This document shows, piece by piece, positions 11,491 to 19,746 of a DNA stretch of 64,000 nt (position 1 is the stretch's first letter; every line of letters begins with the position of its first letter). A model generated the notes under the pieces. The model ran no database searches. It had not been told where the DNA came from and was given only the letters and a program-made list of their open reading frames with translations. The DNA comes from Proteobacteria bacterium SG_bin9 (lineage in GTDB: Bacteria; Pseudomonadota; Alphaproteobacteria; Rhizobiales; Xanthobacteraceae): positions 7,694 through 71,693 of the forward strand of contig LWDM01000012.1 in NCBI GenBank assembly GCA_002083525.1, read 5' to 3'. The translations under genes and the position numbers were made by a program.

Positions 11491-12231
11491 CTACTCCGCG
11501 GCGATGGCAGCCACCGTCCTCTGACGCAATTCGTAGAGATAGAACTCTTCGATGACGATCGACTGGGTTGCAATCCGCGTCGAGGTGAAGCCCGCCTTCT
11601 CGATCAAATGATCGAACAGCGCCGCATTGGTGTCGGACGAAATCAGAAGATACATGACCCCGCCCGGTTTGAGACGCGCGGCGGCCTGATCGAACAACGG
11701 CAGAATGTCCCGATAACCTGGGCCTGCATGCCAGGCACGATCGGCCATCGACTTCGGCTCACCGCCGAAAGACGGCGGACTCGATAGAACGATGTCGAAC
11801 TTCTCGCTCTCGCTGACGGCGGAGAACAGATTGGAGTGCCGCGCTTCGACCTGCGGCAAGCCGTTGAGTTCGGCGTTCGCGGCAGCGGTCGCCACGGCTT
11901 GCGGATTGATGTCGAGCGCAAGCACCGGCGCAGCGCCGGCCTTGGCGGCGGACAGCGCAAGGATACCCGAACCGGTACCGACCTCGACGACGCTGCGGCC
12001 GGTGAGATCCTGCGCCTGTAAGAACTTCGCGAAGAACTCGCTGGTCAGGAAGATTTTCGGATGGAAGACCCCCGGCCCCACTTTCAGATGCAGCCCTGCG
12101 GCCTCGGTCGACGTCGTACGATTACGGTCGATGATGAAATGATAGGAAAAGAAATGGACCAGCTTGCGGAAGATACGGCGGCCGAGCCCGTAGCTGTCGT
12201 GCGGATTGATTGAAGGATTGTCCAGCGTCAA
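11491..12231 (-). CDS. Class I SAM-dependent methyltransferase (MTS domain)
   Basis: A 246-residue protein. Motif I VVEVGTGSGILALSAAKAG and the acidic loop ALDINPQAVATA define a Rossmann methyltransferase. The catalytic-loop SSPPSFGGEPKS resembles the (D/N/S)PP(Y/F) motif of the MTS group, which methylates N atoms on RNA bases or glutamine, so an RNA or protein amide is the likely target (inference). The start is TTG 12231, supported by a GGGAGGA ribosome site 6 nt upstream. It is transcribed divergently from the AhpD-like gene. Confidence 0.8.
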   Translation of the reverse strand: MTLDNPSINPHDSYGLGRRIFRKLVHFFSYHFIIDRNRTTSTEAAGLHLKVGPGVFHPKIFLTSEFFAKFLQAQDLTGRSVVEVGTGSGILALSAAKAGAAPVLALDINPQAVATAAANAELNGLPQVEARHSNLFSAVSESEKFDIVLSSPPSFGGEPKSMADRAWHAGPGYRDILPLFDQAAARLKPGGVMYLLISSDTNAALFDHLIEKAGFTSTRIATQSIVIEEFYLYELRQRTVAAIAAE

Positions 12232-12487
12232 ACGGCTTCCTCCCTACTGTCAAACATTTGCCCCGCAGCCGCATGACGGCGTGCTGCATCGCAACGCAAT
12301 GAGCTTTAACAACAAGCGCGCTATCAAGTTCCAGGAAGGTAGCCAGGGATGGCATCTCAGGGCAAGACGTCCAGCCGACGAAACTGATTCAATCCCGCTG
12401 GAGGCTGTTTTGTCGCGTTCGCTGGATCGGGCTAAGAAGCGAGCAGCTAGCGATTGGAAACAAGCAAAAGAGTTGAGGGAGAAACGT

Positions 12488-13012
12488 ATGGCGCGGATCG
12501 ACTATTGCGACCCGGCTCAGGCGAACGAATGGACACGCGAGATTCTGGGCAAGAACCGCAATGCCAACATCTTCCGTATGCTGGCGCACTCGCCGTCCTA
12601 CTTCGAGCAATACTGCCGGCTCGGCAACGCCATCCGCTTCAAAGGCGAGCTCGATCCGATCGTGCGCGAACTCGCGATCACCCGCACCGGCATCCTGTGC
12701 AAGGCGCCGTACGAGATCGTCGCACACAAGCGCATTGGCAAAGGCGTCGGCGTGACCGACGAGCAGAACGACGCGCTGGAGAACTGGCGGGCTGCGTCGT
12801 GCTTCAACGAGACGCAGCGCGCAGCACTTGCGTTCACCGACGAAATCGTCACTCAGCAGAAGCCGAGCGACCAAACCTTCAACGATATCGCCGGACGGTT
12901 GACACCTGGAGCCCTCGTGGAGCTCCAGATATCGGTCGGCTTTTACATCATGACGTCGAAGTTTCTGGAAATCTTCGCCATCGACATGCAGCCCGTCGCC
13001 GACGTTGTGTGA
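12488..13012 (+). CDS. Carboxymuconolactone decarboxylase/AhpD-like family protein
   Basis: A 174-residue all-helical protein of the AhpD fold. The core reads LDPIVRELAITRTGILCKAP followed by YEIVAHKRIGKGVGVT, then LALSF-like segment AALAFTDEIV and a C-terminal VELQISVGFYIMTSKFLEIF. The usual CxxC redox pair of AhpD is not present: only the Cys of ILCKAPYEI is seen, so a peroxidase-reductase role is unlikely. ATG 12488 was chosen because GAGGGAGAA lies just upstream; the frame stays open to 12206. Role unknown. Confidence 0.75.
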   Translation: MARIDYCDPAQANEWTREILGKNRNANIFRMLAHSPSYFEQYCRLGNAIRFKGELDPIVRELAITRTGILCKAPYEIVAHKRIGKGVGVTDEQNDALENWRAASCFNETQRAALAFTDEIVTQQKPSDQTFNDIAGRLTPGALVELQISVGFYIMTSKFLEIFAIDMQPVADVV

Positions 13013-13048
13013 GAAGACACGGCGTGAGGCGGGCTGCCGATCTGCGGC

Positions 13049-13513
13049 TTACTTCACGCCAAGCAGTTCGACGTCGAAGATCAGCGTGGCGTTCGGCGGA
13101 ATGACGCCGCCGGCGCCGCGCGAACCGTAGCCGAGATCCGGCGGAATAATCAGCGTGCGCTTGCCGCCGACCTTCATGGTTGCAACGCCTTCGTCCCAAC
13201 CCTTGATCACACGCCCGGTGCCGATGGGAAATTCGAACGGCTGGCCGCGATCGACGGAGCTGTCGAATTTCTTTGTCTTCTGGCCGTTCTCGTAGAGCCA
13301 CCCGGTGTAATGCATCACGCAGGTCTGCCCGGTCTTGGGCGATGCGCCCGTTCCCACCTGACCGTCGATGATCTGCAAACCTGAGAGTGTCGTCACTTTG
13401 GCTCCTTGAGTCTGGGCAACGGCCGCGACCGGAACGATCGCCGCGATTGCGGCAATGGATAACGTCGCAAGCGTCAATACGGTCGCAACGCGCATCGGGT
13501 GAAACTGCCGCAC
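13049..13513 (-). CDS. FKBP-type peptidyl-prolyl cis-trans isomerase, exported
   Basis: A 154-residue protein with a signal peptide ([25 protein letters not shown] stretch ending AVAQ) and one FKBP domain. Visible residues of the FK506-type pocket are [49 protein letters not shown] and the closing IFDVELL. It is likely to catalyse proline isomerisation of envelope proteins in the periplasm. I chose the GTG at 13513, since AAGGAG lies 7 nt upstream; the ATG at 13495 is within the same signal sequence but lacks a ribosome site. Confidence 0.92.
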   Translation of the reverse strand: MRQFHPMRVATVLTLATLSIAAIAAIVPVAAVAQTQGAKVTTLSGLQIIDGQVGTGASPKTGQTCVMHYTGWLYENGQKTKKFDSSVDRGQPFEFPIGTGRVIKGWDEGVATMKVGGKRTLIIPPDLGYGSRGAGGVIPPNATLIFDVELLGVK

Positions 13514-13662
13514 TTTGCCTCTCCTTACAATTGCAAATACCGTTCGAATCTGTGGCCGCAGCATAGAGAACGATCAAGGCCGCCGCACGGCCAAAATCGT
13601 GAACGCGAGCTATCCCGTCATTCGCATGCCGCCCCTTCAGAAAAGCCATTTCAATCCGATAG

Positions 13663-14721
<1,059 letters not shown>

Positions 14722-14734
14722 GGCAGGTGCTTAC

Positions 14735-15703
14735 ATGAAAGCGTATGTTGTTGGCGACATGGGCGCAGCCATTGCGGATGCGCCGAAGCCCTCGCCCACC
14801 GGCAGCCAGATTCTGGTCAAAGTCCATGCCTGCGGACTCAATCGCGCCGATATCGGCATCTCGAAGGGGCACGCGCACGGCGCCATCGGCGGCGCCGGCA
14901 CGATCGTCGGCATGGAATGGGCCGGTGAAGTCGTCGAGGTTGGCCCCGCCGCGACGCAGGCGAAGGTCGGCGATCGTGTGATGGGCTCCGGCGGCGGCGC
15001 GTTCGCCGAATTCGCCATCACCGACCATGCGCGCACGTTCCCAGTCCCGGGCAGCATGTCCTACGAGACCGCAGCCACGTTGCCGATCGCGCTTGCGACC
15101 ATGCACGATGCCGTTGTCACCAACGGCGCACTGCAGACGGGACAGTCGGCGCTGATCCAGGGCGCGAGTTCGGGTGTCGGGCTGATGGCGTTGCAGATTG
15201 CCAAGCACAAAGGTGCCAAGCTGGTGATTGGATCGTCGACCAACGCGGAACGCCGCGGACGGCTGAAAGAATTCGGTGCCGATCTCGCAATCGACTCGAA
15301 AGACAGCGGCTGGGTCGATCAGGTGCTGAAGGCCACCGACGGAAAAGGCGTCGACCTGATCGTCGATCAGGTGTCGGGGCCGACCGCCAACGGCAACCTC
15401 GCCGCCACCAAGGTCAAGGGCCGCATCGTCAATGTCGGCCGCCTCGGCGGTTCGCATGGCGACTTCAACTTCGACCTGCATGCGGCGCGCCGGATCAATT
15501 ACATCGGCGTGACGTTCCGTACCCGCACGATCGAGGAAATCCGCGATATCTTCGCGCGCGTGCGCGCCGATATCTGGCCCGCGGTCGAATCCGGCAAGCT
15601 TAAACTGCCGATCGACAAGGTGTATCCGTTCGCGGAGATCGGCGCCGCATTCGCGCGCATGGAAGCCAATCAGCACCTCGGCAAGATCGTCGTGACGCTC
15701 TGA
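14735..15703 (+). CDS. MDR-family NAD(P)H:quinone oxidoreductase-like protein
   Basis: A 322-residue zinc-independent medium-chain reductase. GroES-like N-terminal half contains LVKVHACGLNRADIG and GMEWAGEVVEVG; the nucleotide site is GASSGVGLMALQIAKHKGAK followed by IGSSTNAERR, where the arginines suggest NADPH preference (inference). No catalytic zinc ligands are evident. The start ATG 14735 follows GAGGCAGGT. It probably shares a transcript with the nitronate monooxygenase 14 bp upstream, and could detoxify quinones or enals. Confidence 0.85.
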   Translation: MKAYVVGDMGAAIADAPKPSPTGSQILVKVHACGLNRADIGISKGHAHGAIGGAGTIVGMEWAGEVVEVGPAATQAKVGDRVMGSGGGAFAEFAITDHARTFPVPGSMSYETAATLPIALATMHDAVVTNGALQTGQSALIQGASSGVGLMALQIAKHKGAKLVIGSSTNAERRGRLKEFGADLAIDSKDSGWVDQVLKATDGKGVDLIVDQVSGPTANGNLAATKVKGRIVNVGRLGGSHGDFNFDLHAARRINYIGVTFRTRTIEEIRDIFARVRADIWPAVESGKLKLPIDKVYPFAEIGAAFARMEANQHLGKIVVTL

Positions 15704-15852
15704 TCGTGCGTCACGGTTGTTGCGATTAATACGCAAGAGACGCCACTAACTTTAGTTGCGTCTTGCTTGCATTTGCATCGCATCATTCCGGTTTCGCTAC
15801 GCACTGGAATGCTCTAAGGGGTGCCTCACGAGGCATCCAGAGTCCGATCAAA

Positions 15853-17220
15853 TTGAGCGCAATCAAGCAACGCGTCGCGGCCATCTCCGTCATCGCCAGC
15901 GCAAGCATGGCGGCGATCAAGTTCGCCGTCGGCCTTGCGATCGGCAGCATCGCGCTGATTTCCGATGCCCTGCACAGCACCACCGATCTGCTGGCAACGG
16001 TGGTGACGTGGATTGTCGTCCGCGTCTCGGACAAGCCGGCGGATGCGGAACATCACTACGGACACGGCAAGCTTGAGAGCCTGTCGGCGCTCGGCGTCAT
16101 CGCCTTGCTTTACGTGCTGGCCGGCGGCATCGCGGTCGAAGCCTTCGGGCGGCTGCGCGAAGGTGTGGCGCCCTCCACCATCACCGCCGTGCCGTTCATC
16201 GTCATGATTGTCGATATCGCGGTGAATTATTGGCGGGCACGCGCCCTGCACAAGACCGCGAAGGAAACGAACAGCCAGGCGCTGGCCGCCGACGCGCTGC
16301 ACTTCGCATCCGACGTCTACGGCTCATTCGCGGTCATCGCCGGCCTTGCGCTGACGGCCTATGGGTATGCCTGGGGCGACGCTGCAGCCGCCCTTCTCGT
16401 TGCCGTCGTCATCGCACTGCTGGGGCTCAGGCTCGCGCGTTCGACCGTCGAGACGCTGCTCGATCAGGCGCCGGAAGGTGTGGCCGACAAGGCGCGCGCA
16501 GCGATCAGTGCGCTCCCAGGCGTCGTTGGTGTCGAGCGGCTGCGGGTGCGCATGGTTGGGCCGACGCATTTCATCGATGCTGCAGTCAAGGTGCCGCGCA
16601 CCTTGCCGATCGACCGTATCGAGGACATCAAGCGCAGCGCCGAGCGCTCGGTTACGGCGGCGCTCAAGGATGCCGATCTCACCTTCACCGCGATCCCCGT
16701 CGCCCTCGACAACGAAGGCATTCGCGAACGCATCATGGTGATTGCCCGCAACAGCGGCCTCGCCGTTCACCACATCACCGTCCACGATCTCGGCGGACGG
16801 CTGACGGTCAGCATCGATCTCGAGGTCGATGGCGACATGCCGCTGCATGCGGCGCACGACGTCACCCACGATCTGGAGCGCGCCATTCGCAACGACTTCG
16901 GCACCGACCTTGAGGTCGATATCCATATCGAGCCGCTGGAGCCGGAGCTGCCGCACGGATCAGACGCCTCGCCTCAACGCATCGATGAGGTTCGCGCGTC
17001 GCTTGTTCGCCTGGCGTCCGAACACGGCTTCGTTCACGACATCCATAATGTGCGGGTACGCGATACCGACGCCGGCGAAATCGTCAATTTCCATTGCCGG
17101 GCTAACCCGGACATGAGCGTGATCGACGTGCATGAACATGTCGACGAGATCGAGCGTGCGCTGCGGCGCACTTTTCCATCGATCAAGCGCGTGATCAGTC
17201 ACGCCGAGCCTGCGCGGTAA
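15853..17220 (+). CDS. Cation diffusion facilitator (CDF) metal exporter with extended C terminus
   Basis: About 455 residues. Six helices carry the two metal-site motifs ISDALHSTTDLLAT and AADALHFASDVYGS, plus HHYGHGKLESL between helices 2 and 3. This identifies a Zn/Fe/Mn-type cation/H+ antiporter of the inner membrane. The cytosolic part is much longer than the ~80-residue domain of FieF: after the first dimerisation domain (ALPGVVGVERLRVRMVG), two further similar alpha/beta segments follow (around VHHITVHDLGGRL and VHDIHNVRVRDTDAG). The start is uncertain; TTG 15853 gives a family-like N terminus, while the frame extends to TTG 15763. Confidence 0.88.
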   Translation: MSAIKQRVAAISVIASASMAAIKFAVGLAIGSIALISDALHSTTDLLATVVTWIVVRVSDKPADAEHHYGHGKLESLSALGVIALLYVLAGGIAVEAFGRLREGVAPSTITAVPFIVMIVDIAVNYWRARALHKTAKETNSQALAADALHFASDVYGSFAVIAGLALTAYGYAWGDAAAALLVAVVIALLGLRLARSTVETLLDQAPEGVADKARAAISALPGVVGVERLRVRMVGPTHFIDAAVKVPRTLPIDRIEDIKRSAERSVTAALKDADLTFTAIPVALDNEGIRERIMVIARNSGLAVHHITVHDLGGRLTVSIDLEVDGDMPLHAAHDVTHDLERAIRNDFGTDLEVDIHIEPLEPELPHGSDASPQRIDEVRASLVRLASEHGFVHDIHNVRVRDTDAGEIVNFHCRANPDMSVIDVHEHVDEIERALRRTFPSIKRVISHAEPAR

Positions 17221-17274
17221 TAGAACGCGTCGCGTTCTCGCTTCGGACTCGTTTTCTGAACGCGAAGCCGCTTC

Positions 17275-17362
17275 GATTCTTCAGAGGACAAGAATTATTT
17301 CGCGTTAACGAATCGTTGACTCTCGACAGGTGCGGGAAAGTGGATTCAAATGTTGATGATTC
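17275..17362. promoter_or_regulatory. GANTC cluster with near-consensus CtrA box upstream of PleC-like kinase
   Basis: Five GANTC (CcrM methylation) sites occur in 88 bp: GATTC 17275, GAATC 17310, GACTC 17318, GATTC 17343 and GATTC 17358. One overlaps TTAA-N7-TTGAC (17305-17320), one base from the CtrA consensus. The kinase gene starts at 17422. Cell-cycle-timed expression is an inference from this arrangement. Confidence 0.5.
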
Positions 17363-17421
17363 GGAGCGATGGGGTCTCGCTCTGAACGGGTGGCAGAAAG
17401 ACACTTCCAGGGGGAACAGGC

Positions 17422-19746
17422 ATGGCGCGCGCGACCGCGGCGAGCGGGAGCGTTCAATCCGATTCGATCAAAGGATTGGCGCAATCGATCGCTAAACCGG
17501 CCTACCATCGCCTGCTCACGGCTGAACCTGCACTGCGGCGCGCAGTTCCCACCCTGATCATCGCCTTCCTCGTCACCATCTTCATCGGCGCCTTCGTCCA
17601 GGTCATCGATCAGCATCGCCAGAAGCGCGCAGCAATGAAGCGCGACGTGCTCGCTCTCGCCGATCTGCTCGCCGAACGGATCGATCGCGCAGCCGTCACG
17701 CGCGACAGCCGCGCATCGTTCGATCGCACCATCTCGCCCGAGCGTTTGCAGAATCTGTTACCCGGCCTGATCCCATCATGGGGCATCGCCAACGGACGGC
17801 ACATCATCGTCGTCAACGCCGAACAGCGCGTGCTGGCGCGCATCCCGATCGACACGCCACAGAACAACGCCGGCCGTATCCTCGACATCCTCAGCGCAGC
17901 GCAACCATTGACCGCCGGCGCCGGTCAGACGGCGGTGACCGACATCACCCTGCCCAACGGCGGCTCGGCCATGGCCACGCAGCGCATCGTCAAGTCGCTG
18001 CCAGGCCAAGTTCTCATCATTCAAGAGCACGTCGATTCCATCTGGCGTTCCGACGCCGCGCTGCAGATCACCCTCTCCGCCACCACCGGCTTCGTCGTTC
18101 TCATCCTCGGCTTCGCCTTTCACTGGCAATCGAGCCGCGCCCGCGAAGGCGATCTTATCAATGACACGGTTCGCGGACGCATCGACACCGCGCTCAATCG
18201 CGGCCGCTGCGGCCTGTGGGACTGGGATTTGTCGCGCGGCCGGATTTTCTGGTCGCAATCGATGTTCACCCTGCTCGGCCTCGACAGCCGTAGCGATCTC
18301 CTGACCTTCGGCGAGGTCAACTCGCTGGTGAACTCCGACGATATCGACCTGTTCGAAATCGCAAACCAACTGATCTCTTCACGGCTCGATCACATCGATC
18401 ACACCTTCCGCATGCGCCACACCGACGGTCACTGGATTTGGCTACGTGTCCGCTGCGAGCTGAGCCAGGTGGCGGACGAGGGTCTGCATCTGATTGGCAT
18501 CGCCGTCGATATCACCGAGCAGCAAAGCCTGGCCGAGAAGAGTGTCGAGGCCGACATGCGGCTGCGCGACGCCATCGAGACCATCCCCGAAGCCTTCGTG
18601 CTATGGGACGCGGAAAATCGCCTCGTCCTCTGCAACTCGCATTTTCAGCGCCTGCACAAGCTGCCCGACAGCGCCGTAACACCCGGCACCTCCTACGAGA
18701 CCGTGATCGAGGTCGGCCGGATGCCGCAGGTCCGCACCCGGCTGGCGGAAAACGCGAATGCCATTCCCGGCGCCAAGATCTTCGAAGCGCAGCTCGATGA
18801 CGGAAGCTGGCTGCATATCAGCGAGCGCCGCACCAAGGACGGCGGCTACGTGTCGGTCGGCACCGACATCACTCAGATCAAATTGCACGAGCAGAAGCTC
18901 GTCGAAAACGACATCCGCCTGCGCGCCAACGTCGTCGACCTCAAGCGCACGCAGATGATGCTGGAACGCCAGACCCACGAACTTGCAGACCTCGCGGAGA
19001 AGCACGCCGAGGAAAAGACCCGCGCCGAGGAAGCCAACCAGACCAAGTCGAAGTTCCTCGCCAATATGAGCCACGAGTTGCGCACGCCGCTCAACGCCAT
19101 TATCGGCTTCTCCGAAGTGATGGGCAGCGGCATGTTCGGATCGCTGGGCTCCGACAAGTACACCGAGTACTGCAGCGACATTCTCACCAGCGGCAAGTAC
19201 CTGCTCGACGTCATCAACGACATCCTCGACATGTCGAAGATCGAGGCCGGCCGCATGACGCTTGATCCGGAGCCTCTGAATCTTGCACAGACGCTCTCCG
19301 AGTCGCTGCGCGTGGTCTCCGGCCGCGCCGAAGACAAGCGGCTGCGGCTGGTTGCCGAGTTTGCCGACGACATCCCGCTCACCGCCGACCGCCGCGCCAT
19401 CAAGCAGATCGTCGTCAACCTGCTGTCGAATGCCGTCAAGTTCACGCCGGACAACGGCCGCATCGTCGTGCGCAGCCACATCATCGGCGACACGATCAAT
19501 CTGGCGATCGCCGACACTGGCATCGGCATCGAACGCAACTCGCTGAAGAAACTGGGACGCCCGTTCGAGCAGGTCGAAAGCCAGCTCACCAAGGTTCATC
19601 CGGGATCGGGACTTGGCCTTGCCATCGCCAAGTCGCTCGCGGCGCTGCACGGCGGCTCCATGAAGCTGCGCTCGAAGCCGGGCGCCGGAACCGTCGTCCT
19701 CGTCACCCTCCCGATCAAACCGCCGTCGCGTGCCGCAGCCGCCTAA
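17422..19746 (+). CDS. PleC/PdhS-family PAS sensor histidine kinase
   Basis: A 774-residue inner-membrane kinase. One helix at about residues 43-65 and another near 215-235 bracket a ~150-residue periplasmic sensor. A PAS/PAC unit around 260-370 (GLWDWDLSRGRIFWS, then the PAC HTFRMRHTDGHWIWLRVRC) and a second PAS around 385-490 (FVLWDAENRLVLCNSHFQRLH) follow, then a coiled coil. HisKA is at 555-620 with the phospho-His in LANMSHELRTPLNAIIGFSE. HATPase shows NLLSNAVKFTP, ADTGIGIE and GSGLGLAIAKSL. The architecture and HisKA sequence match PleC/PdhS proteins acting on DivK. The upstream region has clustered GANTC sites. The end overlaps the convergent glnE by 4 bp. Confidence 0.88.
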   Translation: MARATAASGSVQSDSIKGLAQSIAKPAYHRLLTAEPALRRAVPTLIIAFLVTIFIGAFVQVIDQHRQKRAAMKRDVLALADLLAERIDRAAVTRDSRASFDRTISPERLQNLLPGLIPSWGIANGRHIIVVNAEQRVLARIPIDTPQNNAGRILDILSAAQPLTAGAGQTAVTDITLPNGGSAMATQRIVKSLPGQVLIIQEHVDSIWRSDAALQITLSATTGFVVLILGFAFHWQSSRAREGDLINDTVRGRIDTALNRGRCGLWDWDLSRGRIFWSQSMFTLLGLDSRSDLLTFGEVNSLVNSDDIDLFEIANQLISSRLDHIDHTFRMRHTDGHWIWLRVRCELSQVADEGLHLIGIAVDITEQQSLAEKSVEADMRLRDAIETIPEAFVLWDAENRLVLCNSHFQRLHKLPDSAVTPGTSYETVIEVGRMPQVRTRLAENANAIPGAKIFEAQLDDGSWLHISERRTKDGGYVSVGTDITQIKLHEQKLVENDIRLRANVVDLKRTQMMLERQTHELADLAEKHAEEKTRAEEANQTKSKFLANMSHELRTPLNAIIGFSEVMGSGMFGSLGSDKYTEYCSDILTSGKYLLDVINDILDMSKIEAGRMTLDPEPLNLAQTLSESLRVVSGRAEDKRLRLVAEFADDIPLTADRRAIKQIVVNLLSNAVKFTPDNGRIVVRSHIIGDTINLAIADTGIGIERNSLKKLGRPFEQVESQLTKVHPGSGLGLAIAKSLAALHGGSMKLRSKPGAGTVVLVTLPIKPPSRAAAA

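Noticed and set aside
12206..12487. N-terminal extension of the AhpD-like protein
   Set aside because: The upstream frame is open but basic and low in conservation pattern; a good ribosome site precedes ATG 12488.
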